From positions 496,001-560,000 of the forward strand of contig CP002295.1 of assembly GCA_000238975.1 (NCBI GenBank): a stretch of 64,000 bases of DNA, in the 5' to 3' direction. The translations under genes and the position numbers were made by a program. Positions within the stretch are counted from its first letter, which is position 1. Each line of letters starts with the position of its first letter. Origin of the DNA: Serratia symbiotica str. 'Cinara cedri' (lineage in GTDB: Bacteria > Pseudomonadota > Gammaproteobacteria > Enterobacterales > Enterobacteriaceae). Positions 35,611 through 47,153 of this stretch are shown here, piece by piece. The notes beneath the pieces are model-generated. The model saw only the letters and a list, made by a program, of their open reading frames with translations, was not told the DNA's origin and ran no database searches.

Positions 35611-35682
35611 TGGGGTGTCGCCAAGTGGTAAGGCTCTGGTTTCTGATGCCAGCATACCCAGGTTCAAATCCTGGCACCCCAG
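35611..35682 (+). tRNA. glnV: tRNA-Gln (CTG)
   Basis: A 72-nt tRNA matching E. coli glnV/glnX, anticodon CTG at 35643-35645. The anticodon stem closes with one T-G wobble and the T-stem has changed with compensation. CCA is not encoded. The spacer from the previous tRNA is 130 nt, the place where E. coli carries extra copies now deleted. Confidence 0.96.
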
Positions 35683-38600
35683 TTATATTATGATTATGTA
35701 GGTTAAAAATTAGATACATCGCAGTATTTTTTTAGTAGTACTTTTATTATGGTAATAATATTTTAGAGATATTTAAAGTGTAAATTATTCTTTTTTATTA
35801 TAAACTTGGTATGCATTTTAATATATATTACTGTGAGCTTACAGCTTGTTAGGTGAGAATTTCAGTAAAATTGCAAATTAACATTAGTGGCGCTATGCTG
35901 GAAAAGGTTATATAATATTCATATAAATTGTATTAGTGGATTTACAGCTATTCGCTGGGATTTATAGGGTATGAGTATAATTTGTGACTTTAATCTGCCT
36001 TTATTTAATAGTGCATGTAGTACATATATACCACTATAACCTAGATTATCACCTTGCCCAATTAGTTTATTAATTCTATATATTATCTGCTTAAGTAATA
36101 CTCATTTCAGTAAAATATAATTTTGTGTATATTGTACATTTTATATTAAGTCTATTAGATAGAGATAGCTAGTGGCGTATGACGGCGCTGTACCTGTACT
36201 ACCCCTAAACGTAACTTATAATTATTAGTAAATTCTCAAAATTCTAGTATTGGGCTATTTGTCACCAAAATGCAAGCTCTAGAATATGGTGTTTATCATT
36301 AAACTTAGTTTTAGTAGGTCAAGAGTTTTGATAGACTAGAAATAGGATATAATGTATAAAACTCTACACATGCTAATTTCTAGTATTAAGCCTATAGCTT
36401 TAAATGCTTGGTTATATAAATTACTATTATGTAGTTATACCCTAAACTATTTTAACAATTTTTACTGATGCGTAGTCGGTCGTAAGGATACGTATATTAA
36501 GTAATTTTGTGCTGTAAATGCTTGCTAAGCTTATTTTTTAGTAGTGCTATACACCATCTTATTTACGCTAAATTTAGCACAATTACTATTAATATTCACT
36601 AATTACTATTAATATAATGTATCATATTTTTAGGTATATCATTTATTTTATTATGTTTTTTATTAAATCGTGATGCCTTATGTATATAGTATTTCTTTAT
36701 TTACAGTGCATAAAATTTTACTTTTATAAAAATTCTAGCTACTCCTATTCTGATTAGAATTTTATTAAATAATTATAGTGATCATCATTCCTTCTGTATT
36801 ATGTAATATAATAATATTTATACATTATATGATGGTACAGTCAATAAAAAACTTCTAGATCAAGATATTTTTATGCTAAATAAATTAATATGCATTAATA
36901 TAAATTAACAAAATTAATGACGTATATTAAAATTAATTGCGTATTGAATAGTATATAAATTTTTAATAATAATATTATTAGTAGCTTACATTCTACCTTA
37001 GTTATAACTGCTTACTTAGAATTATTTAGTGTTAATAAATTTACTTATCATGTTTTTAATGAGAAGCATTATTATAAATAAAAGCACTAAGTAAGCAAAA
37101 ATTTTCCCCATGCTATGCATATACCTACTATTTATTTTATTTTTATTTTATTGCTACATTCTGTAGCACTCATCATAATGATGATGACATCTATCCAGTT
37201 TTAGTGCTTAAATATTCATAATGCTATGAAGTATTCTTTTATTTTACTTAAAAAGGGTTGGGGCTGATCCATATTTAAGTTTAGAAATAGTTATTGGCGG
37301 ATTTTGATGGAAAATTTTTAGTATTTAAATATTTATGTCGTTTTTGCATTTGCTTGTAGTATTTATACTTAAGTAAGTGTACTAAATATTACTAGTAGTG
37401 CCTAATTAAATAAGTGAATAATTAGATCTACCGTTTTTAGACATTGGTTAATTTATTTCTCTCTTTAGCTATGTAGCTTAGTGGTTAGTAAGTCTATAAG
37501 TAGCATTTATATAACAATTAGAGAATTATACTCCACTTAAATAACGCTCTATTAACTATTATCGTGATGATTAATTAATAATAACAGTTGTATTTAATAT
37601 TCTAGGTAATGAAAGTGGCGACATTGGTACTATTTTTAATACTTAATATAAATATGATTGATTGCATTAATGTTAAAACTATTATTAAAGACTCTATTGG
37701 TAATGATAACACTAACTTTAGTATTACTATAAAGGCATACAATATTATTGTATGTTGATAGTTATACCTATCACTAAAGTATATTCATCCATTGCTATGT
37801 TGCTAGCATTGTAACTAATTAAGCTAGTGTAAAAGTATTATTATAAGTTATTGTTAATACTTTGTTTTTAACATTAAAATATAATATATATAGTATGCTA
37901 ACAATTATGTTAACTGAGAGGAATAAAATGAGTGTGTACACAGTAAATATAATATTTAAATATTATTTATGTACAGTAGTATTGAGCGGGATGTTTCATT
38001 TAGTAATTTAGTTGCTATATAACTTAAAGTAATAGTAGTGTAGTTAATACTAAAAAATTTTACTTAGTGAAGATAATTAGTTTAAAGGTAGGTAGGAATA
38101 ATGTCTATCCGCGAATAAAGTATTGTGTATTAATTTTTTAATGTCTTGTTTATGAATAATTAGCAAGTTATGTTAGTGTTATTAACAGGAGCTAATTTAT
38201 TTAAAATAAGTATCTAGAATATTATTCTAAGATAGATATTTTTATTTTATCAATGGATCAAATAGTTATATTGTTAAAGTATTTAACTGAATTAATATTT
38301 TATATATATTTTTTATACAATAGCATATATTAATTATTTGATTTATTAATTTTTAGGAAATTTATTCCTGTTAATAAGAGTTTTATTGACCTTATATTAG
38401 GTGTGATAGTGATAAATTTTATTATTATATAAGTTGTAATTATAATTCATGGTGTTTAATTATCATTCTCGGGGATAGGTATAGTTTTTTATGTTTAGTT
38501 TTTTTAGTGCATTTTATTTTGAACTGTTATTATTATATAGTTAATGACAAGCTTTAGGTATCTTGCTTGTTTGCGTATAAATCATAGTTATGATATATTG

Positions 38601-39756
38601 ATTCCTAAAATACATTAGGAATATTATTACTAGTTAGTGTTGTGACATTAATTTCCTAGGGCTCATTTATTTTTTGAGGTATTTATTATGGTAAATACTT
38701 TTGTAAACTACATCATAGCTTATGAGCTATGATAATAGCTATTATCCTTCAGTATTATCAATTATATAAAAATAGGTATATTAAATATTTCTCATGATTT
38801 TTAGTTTACTACTTCTTTCGTACTTATGGTAAGCGATATAGAATTATATAAATATGAGTATAGATGATTAATTTTATAAAATTAATGTGTATTTTGTTAC
38901 AAGTTATATTAGAGTGTTTATAACAAAATATTATGTTATAATAGATATTAACTGACGAATACACTAAGGTTATATTATTTTAAGTATTAGTGCTACTCCC
39001 AAATTAGTGTATAGTGTATAGGTAGTTGATTATTTAGTTTTTTAATTTAGGATGAAATCAGATTAAGGATGAAAGTTAGGTCATAGTAAATTTTTACTTT
39101 TATGAAGGTAAGGATTTGCCATATATATACATATATTAATAGTGATTATATATAAATGATAATTAATATTAGTATATTATAAAATCATTACACATTTATT
39201 TGATATTTTTTATTATATCTGTAATAATAATTTAATGTTAATAATTAGCATTAAAATGAGACTGCATGATTAGATTGTTCATTAGGTTATTCTATTTTGT
39301 TATGATATTTATATCCTGGTTGCAAAAATTTATAGATAATATTATGAAATTGTGCTTCATGAATGATTAAATTGTTTGTGATGTCATTTTTTAGTTACAT
39401 GTTAATTAATTTTTATACTATATAGTGTATCATTTAGGTTATATGTTGATGATACATATTTATACTAACTGGTTGTTAATTATATTTTTTAAGTGGTTGC
39501 TCTTAATTAGGTTAGAGATAATGATAACTTGGTTTTTAATTAGATCGAAGAGGAATCTTTGATTAAGGTGATACTAATAGTCTTTATTAAAGATTAATAC
39601 CTTAATATTTCATTGTTAATGTATTAGCACATTTATAATAGTTTTGATTTTGCATTCTATCATGCAATAACTAATTACCTATTATCAATGTTTTGGTGTG
39701 TGTTTATAACTAGTGAAATATACCTATATAACAGATATAACTTTTATGCTACTTAT
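35683..39756. other. gene-free stretch, expected asnB/nagD/nagC/nagA region
   Basis: In E. coli asnB and nagD-nagC-nagA occupy this interval. No intact reading frame exists and I could not name a relic with confidence; a minus-strand fragment at about 36165-36215 hints at UbiF (RLG and RRH) but is too short. An imperfect hairpin with 9-bp arms lies at 38712-38733. Confidence 0.5.
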
Positions 39757-40557
39757 TTTAATGCTATCACATTAGTGTGCTTAATTAAGAATATATAATT
39801 TATTTTTACATAATATAATATAGATACATTAATTACTAGTGCATATTTTAATATCAAGTTAATATGATTACATAAAGAATGATGTATTAGCGTTACTAGT
39901 ATTCCTGATGAGCACTTTGAACTGTGCTGTGCTAATGAGGATACAGATTAGTTAAATCTGATACATTTATCATCATTATTATTACCTATGAATAAATGAA
40001 TTTTATTATAAGATTTAATCTTTTTGTTTGCATGAATAGTACCTTGTTTGTCGATGTATACGATATTGATATTTGATGTAATTAATATTCACAATCGTAT
40101 GTTTATACGATTATAAAAATTTAGTATGTAAAATACGTTAGCTTTACTTATATACTGCTAACAGTGTAACTTATTAATATGCAGAGTATTGCAATATACT
40201 TAATTATTTGCTTTATTTGTTTTATCGCACAATTATCTGCCTAATAGGACACCACTGTTATACTGGCTGGTTCGCAATGACTCAAAAGATATATGTACGC
40301 TATGCGGTAGGTTGAAAGATTCTGGTGTATTAAATAATATGACGAACAGTTAGGTATCGACTTGTATAGTATTTTGGTCTAGTGATGCTTATTTTATTTA
40401 CCTCTGATAATCGCAAAAATATAGTTATACTAAGTAAGTATGGGGTTAGGGAGCAAGAATTGATTAGCTATAAGTTATTATTTTTTTATTTGTACTATGA
40501 GACAGTATTTATTTAATTATCGTAATTTTTATGTGCTGTAATTGATATTACATTACA
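39757..40557 (-). pseudogene. nagB: decayed nagB, glucosamine-6-phosphate deaminase
   Basis: Divergent from nagE, as in E. coli, the minus strand reads VISITAHKN for the NagB N-terminus LIPLTTAEQ at 40551, SYY at 40342 for the family SYY, then HQN for HRN and IYLLSHCEP for INLLNGNAP. Several in-frame stops occur. The end is projected from the 266-residue protein. NagB turned glucosamine 6-phosphate into fructose 6-phosphate, so sugar taken in by NagE can no longer enter glycolysis by this route. Confidence 0.66.
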
Positions 40558-40617
40558 CTATTTATCAGCCATATGAATAAGTACTTCTATTGCGGCATAT
40601 GTTAGGTTATATAGTTA

Positions 40618-40654
40618 CATATATTGAATTAATAACTTATTAATTCAATATATG
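40618..40654. promoter_or_regulatory. 37-bp inverted repeat between nagB relic and nagE
   Basis: Two perfect 18-nt arms, CATATATTGAATTAATAA and its complement, flank a single C. The position, inside the divergent nagB-nagE control region, is where E. coli has NagC operators and a CAP site, so a repressor site is possible; the sequence does not contain the usual GC-containing core. It ends 200 nt before the nagE start. Confidence 0.45.
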
Positions 40655-40854
40655 ATTATTGGAGTTAGCATTAAACTACTCGAAGTTAGCAAGATGGTTT
40701 AAGTGCTTGCATTTATAAGGTAAAAAGTGTGTTGTTTGTAAAATAGTAAAATATGTATATAGCGATATGTATTAGGTATCGTATTTTACCAAAAGATTAA
40801 ATTTTCTAATAAACAACTGAAATATTATTAATGCATAATAATGTAGGGGAAAAA

Positions 40855-42846
40855 GTGAATATTATAAATTATTTACAAAAGTTGGGACGCGCACTAATGG
40901 TGTCATTAGCACCCTTACCTGCAGCTACTATTTTGATGGGGATTGGGTACTGGATTAACCCTATTGGGTTGAGTGACGGTAATGTTCTCGCTACTTTCCT
41001 GATTAAATCTGGCTCTGCTATTATTGAACATATCTCAGTATTATTTGCTGTTGGCATAGCTTATGGATTGTCTAAAGATAAGGACGGTGCCTCTGCTCTA
41101 GCGGGTTTTATTAGTTTTCTTGTTCTAACTAATCTATGTTCACCTGCTGTCGTGTCTGTGATTCAGAAGATCCCTCTCAATGAGGTTCCTGCTGCATTTG
41201 GTAAAATCGAGAATCAATTTATCGGTATTTTGGTTGGCGCTATTTCTGCTGAAATTTATAACCGCTTTAGTAATGTGGAATTGCCAAAGGCATTATCATT
41301 TTTTAGCGGTTGCCGCTTGGTGCCGATTATTACATCTTTTTTTATGATTTTAGTAGGTTTTATCTTGATGTTTATTTGGCCTATAATTTTCAATGCGCTA
41401 GCTGTATTTGGTGAGCAAATAGAAAAATTAGGTGCTGTCGGCGCAGGTATTTACGCCTTTTTTAATCGATTGCTTATTCCTATTGGTCTGCATCATTTAC
41501 TAAATTCAGTGTTTTTGTTTGATGTTGCAAGTATTAACGATATCCCTAATTTTCTCGGCGGTCAGCAGGCTATTAATGCTGGTAAGGCTATAGTAGGTGT
41601 CACTGGACAGTATCAGGCGGGGTTTTTCCCGATTATGATGTTTGGTATGCCAGGGGCAGCATGGGCAATATATCAGTCTGCGTATCCTCAAAATAAGCCA
41701 AAAGTAATGGGTATTATGATGGCGGCAGCTTTTGCCTCCTTTTTTACTGGCATAACTGAGCCGCTAGAGTTCTCATTCATATTTGTAGCGCCAATATTAT
41801 ATTTTTTTCATGCGTTGCTGACGGGTATCTCGGTATTTATCGCAGCTTATATGCACTGGATTGCCGGTTTTGGTTTTAGCGCTGGTTTAGTGGACATGGC
41901 GCTGTGGGTGCGTAATCCGCTAGCAATTAATTGGTATATGTTGATTCCACAGGGGTTGGCGTTCTTTGTAATTTATTACGTAGTATTCCGTTTTATCATT
42001 AATAAGTTTAATTTGAAGACTTTAGGTCGCGAACTTACAGCGGTGGATGGTAAAGAGATTGATGCTTATTGCACTAATGCTGGCATTGATAATAACAAAA
42101 ACGATATTACTACCTTGGCACGTCATTACATAGATGCTATTGGTGGCTATAATAATGTAATTAGTATTGATGGCTGCATGACTCGTTTACGTATAAATGT
42201 CAAAGATGCATCATGCGTAAATGATTTATTAGTGAAAAGTTTAGGTGCAATTAGCGTTATACGTCTAAATAAGAGTAGTGTACAGGTGATTATTGGTCCC
42301 CGTGCTGATTTGATCGCCTATGCTATTAATGACGTGCTTAATCATGGTATAGTAGCTGATACTAGGTCACAATACTTGCCTGTAACGGTTCTAGAAACGT
42401 TGCTTGCTCCAGTGACTGGTGAAGTAGTCGCGCTTGATCAAGTGCCTGATGAGGCCTTTGCCTCTAAAGTTGTAGGTGATGGTTTGGCTATTCTCCCAAC
42501 CGATAAAATTGTTGTAGCTCCTGCTGGAGGTACTATTATTAAAATATTTGATACTAATCATGCTTTTTGTTTAGAGACTAATAAAGGCGTAGAGATTATA
42601 GTCCATATAGGTATTGATACTGTTTCATTGAATGGTCAGGGGTTTAAACGTTTAATTGAAGAGGGCACTAAAGTGAAATCAGGTCAGTCAATTCTCGAAC
42701 TAGATTTAGAGTTTTTAAATGCTAATGCTCGCTCAATGATAAGTCCAGTGGTGGTTAGTAACTCCGATGATTATGCTGGTTTGACAGCGCTGGCTACTGG
42801 TTGCGTAGTATCTGGTCATACTAAATTATTTGATATTCAAAAATAA
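40855..42846 (+). CDS. nagE: PTS N-acetylglucosamine-type permease EIICBA
   Basis: NagE imports and phosphorylates N-acetylglucosamine with phosphate passed from HPr. Domains in order: membrane IIC (about residues 1-390, with GITEPLEFSF and GFGFSAG), IIB with the phosphocysteine in DGCMTRLR near 441, and IIA with the phosphohistidine in IVHIGIDTV near 584. All active residues are intact. I start at GTG 40855 because GGGG lies 5 nt upstream and NIINYLQKLGRAL then aligns with E. coli MNILGFFQRLGRAL; an ATG at 40831 would put that ribosome site inside the gene. The IIC part is longer than in E. coli and resembles, from memory, the Serratia/Yersinia form. nagB beside it is dead and no nagA is seen. 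Confidence 0.95.
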   Translation: MNIINYLQKLGRALMVSLAPLPAATILMGIGYWINPIGLSDGNVLATFLIKSGSAIIEHISVLFAVGIAYGLSKDKDGASALAGFISFLVLTNLCSPAVVSVIQKIPLNEVPAAFGKIENQFIGILVGAISAEIYNRFSNVELPKALSFFSGCRLVPIITSFFMILVGFILMFIWPIIFNALAVFGEQIEKLGAVGAGIYAFFNRLLIPIGLHHLLNSVFLFDVASINDIPNFLGGQQAINAGKAIVGVTGQYQAGFFPIMMFGMPGAAWAIYQSAYPQNKPKVMGIMMAAAFASFFTGITEPLEFSFIFVAPILYFFHALLTGISVFIAAYMHWIAGFGFSAGLVDMALWVRNPLAINWYMLIPQGLAFFVIYYVVFRFIINKFNLKTLGRELTAVDGKEIDAYCTNAGIDNNKNDITTLARHYIDAIGGYNNVISIDGCMTRLRINVKDASCVNDLLVKSLGAISVIRLNKSSVQVIIGPRADLIAYAINDVLNHGIVADTRSQYLPVTVLETLLAPVTGEVVALDQVPDEAFASKVVGDGLAILPTDKIVVAPAGGTIIKIFDTNHAFCLETNKGVEIIVHIGIDTVSLNGQGFKRLIEEGTKVKSGQSILELDLEFLNANARSMISPVVVSNSDDYAGLTALATGCVVSGHTKLFDIQK

Positions 42847-43054
42847 ATAAATTGATCTTAGTGGTATTTTGAATTTGTTCTTAGATATATTGGTAATAAT
42901 ATGTAATTTTTATTTTTATCAGGATAAAAGAAATAGAGATTAGTCCACTTAGGTAGATGTATTTTTAATCTGACTAAAACAAATCATTACTTAAAAGCGT
43001 GTCTTGTTTTAGCGGGTCATTAATTATGCATAGTATTTTATTGAGGGGAATGCA

Positions 43055-44716
43055 ATGAGTGAAGCTAAGTCCCGTTCAATCAACTTTATTCGTCAGATTA
43101 TTGATAATGATCTGGCCTTGGGTAAGTATACGTCAGTGCATACTCGCTTCCCTCCCGAGCCTAACGGATATCTGCATATTGGTCATGCTAAATCTATTTA
43201 CTTGAACTTTAGTATAGCCCAAGATTACAATGGGCAATGCAACTTACGTTTTGATGACACGAATCCAGTAAAAGAAAATATTGAGTTTGTAGAATCTATT
43301 AAGTGTGATTTAGAGTGGCTGGGGTTTGAGTGGAGCGGTGATATTCATTATTCTTCTGATTATTTTAGTCAATTATATCAGTATGCAATTGAGCTAATCA
43401 CTAAAAATTTAGCATATGTAGATGAATTATCACCTGAACAGATCCGAGAATACCGTGGTAGTTTAGTTACTCCGGGCAAAGATAGTCCATATCGTAACCG
43501 AAGCGTGGGAGATAATTTGACTTTATTTGAGAAGATGCGTCATGGTGAGTTTGCTGAAGGTGCTGCCTGTTTACGTGCTAAGATTGATATGTCTTCATCA
43601 TCTATGATCATGCGAGATCCCGTTTTATACCGCATTAAGTTTGCTTGCCATCACCAAACTGGTAATGAATGGTGTATTTACCCTATGTATGATTTCACTC
43701 ACTGTATTTCCGATTCAATAGAAGGCATTACTCATTCGTTATGTACTTTAGAATTTCAAGATAATCGTCGTTTGTATGATTGGATCTTAGATAATATTAC
43801 TGTTAATTGTCATCCGCATCAATATGAATTCTCAAGACTTAATCTTGAGTACACTATTACTTCGAAGCGCAAATTGAATCAATTAGTCACAGAAAAATAT
43901 GTTGAAGGCTGGGATGATCCTCGTATGCCAACTTTGTCTGGTTTGCGAAGACGCGGTTATACAGCTGCTGCTATCCTTAATTTTTGTAAGCGGATTGGTG
44001 TGACTAAACAGGATAATAAAGTAGAAATGACTGCACTAGAATCTTGTATTCGCGAGGATCTTAATAAGCATGCACCGCGTGTTATGGCCGTTTTAGAACC
44101 AGTAAAAGTAATTATTGAGAATATGGGTGTAGAACAAGAAACCATTATTATGCCTAACCATCCACATGAACCTAAAATAGGCGTCCGTGAGGTGCTATTT
44201 AGTCGTGAGCTTTATATTGACCGCGCTGACTTCCGCGAAGAAGCTAATAAACAGTATAAACGTTTAGTGTTGCACAAGGAAGTTCGACTTCGTTACGCTT
44301 ATGTAATTAAAGCTGAACGGGTTGAGAAGAATTTAGAAGGGGAAATTACTACTATTTTTTGTAGCTACGATCCTGAGACTATGGGGAAAGATCCATCTGA
44401 TGGCCGTAAAGTAAAAGGTGTGATTCATTGGGTTTCCGCTACTCACGCATTGCCAGCAGAAATTCGCTTATACGATCGCCTATTTAATGTGCCTAATCCA
44501 GCTGCCGGAGATTTTATAATTAACATTAATCCCCGATCATTAATAATAAAACAAGGTTTTGTCGAACCTAGCTTAGCTACTGCGCAGCCAGAGCAAGCAT
44601 ATCAGTTTGAACGTGAAGGTTATTTCTGTGCTGATAGTCGTTATTCTTCATCTGGTAACTTAGTATTTAATCGCACTGTTAGTTTACGTAATACTTGGGT
44701 AAATATTGGATATTAA
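43055..44716 (+). CDS. glnS: glutaminyl-tRNA synthetase
   Basis: GlnS charges both tRNA-Gln species encoded at 35409 and 35611. The 553 residues compare with 554 in E. coli. The HIGH-type [12 protein letters not shown] lies near residue 33, RFDDTNP near 67, and the second signature reads [10 protein letters not shown] near 265, where the usual MSK has become TSK. The anticodon-binding beta-barrels follow. A GAGGGG ribosome site precedes the ATG. It lies downstream of nagE by 208 nt, as in E. coli, but carries its own start signals. Confidence 0.97.
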   Translation: MSEAKSRSINFIRQIIDNDLALGKYTSVHTRFPPEPNGYLHIGHAKSIYLNFSIAQDYNGQCNLRFDDTNPVKENIEFVESIKCDLEWLGFEWSGDIHYSSDYFSQLYQYAIELITKNLAYVDELSPEQIREYRGSLVTPGKDSPYRNRSVGDNLTLFEKMRHGEFAEGAACLRAKIDMSSSSMIMRDPVLYRIKFACHHQTGNEWCIYPMYDFTHCISDSIEGITHSLCTLEFQDNRRLYDWILDNITVNCHPHQYEFSRLNLEYTITSKRKLNQLVTEKYVEGWDDPRMPTLSGLRRRGYTAAAILNFCKRIGVTKQDNKVEMTALESCIREDLNKHAPRVMAVLEPVKVIIENMGVEQETIIMPNHPHEPKIGVREVLFSRELYIDRADFREEANKQYKRLVLHKEVRLRYAYVIKAERVEKNLEGEITTIFCSYDPETMGKDPSDGRKVKGVIHWVSATHALPAEIRLYDRLFNVPNPAAGDFIININPRSLIIKQGFVEPSLATAQPEQAYQFEREGYFCADSRYSSSGNLVFNRTVSLRNTWVNIGY

Positions 44717-45097
44717 TCTTTACCCTGATAATTTATTACAGTATAGTTTTATATTGCTTCTTATTCTTGTTAAAATTAGCCTAGTCCAAAGAAAGAAAGT
44801 GTGCATAATAATTGTGAAATAAACTAAATATACGATAACAGCACTGATCCTAATTAAGTATTTTAATATCTAAGGGTTAATTGTTAATAATTAATGCATA
44901 TTGATCATTTTAATGATTCAATTTTATTGATATTATACTATCAGTAATATTACTGATAATTATTAAATTTATAGATAATCAATTACATTATATATTTCCA
45001 TATAATGTATTGGACCTTACATAAATAACTCCTAATTAATTTAGTGTTATTTATAAAATATAGTGAATTATAATAATTAAGTAGTTATATTAGTCTG

Positions 45098-45129
45098 AGT
45101 TATTACTCAATATATATTGAGTAATAACT
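45098..45129. repeat. 32-bp perfect palindrome
   Basis: Two 16-nt arms AGTTATTACTCAATAT and complement, no loop. It is about 380 nt downstream of the glnS stop, without a following T-run. Confidence 0.8.
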
Positions 45130-45159
45130 TCATGTTATATAATATTTAATTTAGTATAT

Positions 45160-45185
45160 CTATAATACTATATATAGTATTATAG
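45160..45185. repeat. 26-bp perfect palindrome
   Basis: Arms CTATAATACTATA and complement, 30 nt beyond the 32-bp palindrome. The arms are nearly pure AT. Confidence 0.75.
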
Positions 45186-46394
45186 CAGTAATCATTTCAA
45201 TGTATTTTAGTATTATCCTTTGATGATGGTATCTGTTTTATATTAGTAATATTAGATATATTAATATTACTTTATATTTTTTATACAGTGTATATTATTT
45301 GTAATATCTGGCGCAACAGAATATTTCTAGCGCAGTTTTTAAGGTAATATAAACACTAATCATGTAAATTAGTGATAATCATTAGTGGTTTTAGTAATTA
45401 TTTTAGTATTTGTAGTATGGTATTGTGCAATTTTTTATTTTAATGGTGATTAATAATACTTATAGCTGATTGCTTTCTTGGTGCTTTTTTATTTTAGAGA
45501 AATAAAAGTCTAGGTTTTTAGTTTGAAAGAAGATTTTAGGAACAATATACCCCTAAGAGGAGTAATTTTATTTTAAATTATTATGTGCTTACCATATTCA
45601 CATGTTTTAATTACAATTTGTACTGTGAATTATATATTTTCGGTATCAGTGATGCAGCATATTTAGATATGCTAGAATTAGATCTATTGTGAGAGCGAAG
45701 GCATGTAGTGATGCATAATAATTATGCTCCCTATGATATTATCATCTTATCTTATATAATATAAAACATAATACTTTATTACAAATAAAATCAGATTAAT
45801 TAGCACTTTACAAAAGTGAACTTGTATGTAAATTATAAGCGCAGTTAATAGAGGTTTAGTATCTTATAATAAAGATAGTGATTAAGTTTTATGTGAGGCT
45901 AAATAATGTAATGTTTAGCTGAAAAGCTAATCTTATTAATATTATTGGTAATATGTTGGTTTTTATAGATATGAATAAAGTGGGTTATATAGCCTACGTT
46001 ACGGGTAAATTTAGGGTCCGTGGTAAGACTTTTGTCTATATGATCTTATTTGTATAGATCTTCCAGTAAGTTAAGATGAAATAAGGAGATATGGATATAT
46101 TTGAAAGATTATTGCTTTTGCCTTAGATAGTAACATGTATAACCTATTAATTAATAACTTGTATGTTTTTGGTGATAACCTAGTACTCAAAAGTTATTAA
46201 TTTAACAAAATATTTTAATTAATGATATCTAAAATATATTTTTTAAGCAGTAGATAAAAGATGAAAGATAGGTGTAACGGTATTATCCTAGTACTACTAT
46301 TATATAATATTCACGTTGTTTACTTAGCTAATAAAGTTAGGTTGAATTAAGTTAGTAGTAATTTTTAGTTTATAGGAGTTACTTAGTTAAGTGA

Positions 46395-46841
46395 TTATTT
46401 TTTTCGATGCAGTGTGTTATGTTCGCAGCAATTACCATTTTCACAATGTCCATACAAGTAAAGACTGTGATTGGTTAGTTTAATGCCATGCTGCTTAGCA
46501 ATATTGCGCTGACGCATATTAATGGATTCATCGTTAAATTCAATCACTTTGCCACAGTCAAGGCAGATTAAATGATCATGATGGTACTGTTGGGTTAATT
46601 CAAAAACTGATTTTCCACCTTCAAAGTTATGGCGGATTACAATCCCTGCATCATCAAATTGGTTGAGTACGCGATAAACAGTTGCGAGCCCAATTTCTTC
46701 ACTCATATCTATGAGTTTTTTATATAAATCCTCTGCACTAACATGATGAAATTCTGGATTTTGCAGTATTTCTAGTATTTTTAGTCGTGGCAGAGTAATT
46801 TTTAAGCCAGCTTTTTTTAATGCGATATTGTTGTTAGTCAT
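46395..46841 (-). CDS. fur: ferric uptake regulator
   Basis: Fur represses iron-uptake genes when loaded with ferrous iron. The length of 148 residues equals E. coli. The winged helix includes LKITLPRLKILEIL and the recognition helix GLATVYRVLNQFDDAG; HHHDHL-like YHHDHLICLDCGKVIEF holds the C93/C96 pair, and GHCENGNCC keeps the second pair at 133 and 138. The C-terminal tail is diverged. No strong ribosome site sits at the usual distance; in E. coli fur translation is coupled to a small upstream frame (uof), which I do not see here. It is followed on the same strand order by fldA 312 nt upstream. Confidence 0.97.
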   Translation of the reverse strand: MTNNNIALKKAGLKITLPRLKILEILQNPEFHHVSAEDLYKKLIDMSEEIGLATVYRVLNQFDDAGIVIRHNFEGGKSVFELTQQYHHDHLICLDCGKVIEFNDESINMRQRNIAKQHGIKLTNHSLYLYGHCENGNCCEHNTLHRKK

Positions 46842-47153
46842 GAGGATTTAGTCCTATTGCTGCGCTAATCAACATAAGGTGTTTTGTCAGCTTCTTTAGT
46901 GGGTATTAAAAGTTAATTTATCTCATTATAGAACTAGTTACTTTAAATAGGAACTACACATTGTCATTAGTGATATAATTAATTTTTTATTAGATAAATA
47001 TATTACTTTTTGTATATAATATAAATTGATGATATAGTGAATCGTATGAATACAAGTGTCCATAAATGTCTTACTGTTATTCATGAAGATGTGCTGTTAA
47101 TAAGAATTACTTGATCATGCCTATCTTTAGGTGTTAATGGGTGAGAGTTATAA
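46842..47153. other. fldA-fur spacer
   Basis: This 312-nt interval matches the E. coli fldA-fur spacing and must contain the fur promoter(s). No clean -35/-10 pair or Fur box stood out by eye. Confidence 0.5.

Larger units (their letters stand above)
44717..46394. other. gene-free stretch, expected chiP/ybfN position
   Basis: E. coli has chiP and ybfN between glnS and fur. I could not read either. Two perfect palindromes lie close together at 45098-45129 and 45160-45185. Confidence 0.5.

Noticed and set aside
36165-36215. Minus-strand fragment with RLG and RRH, like UbiF
   Set aside because: About 15 codons only, needs an internal deletion to align, and lies on the wrong side of the tRNA cluster.
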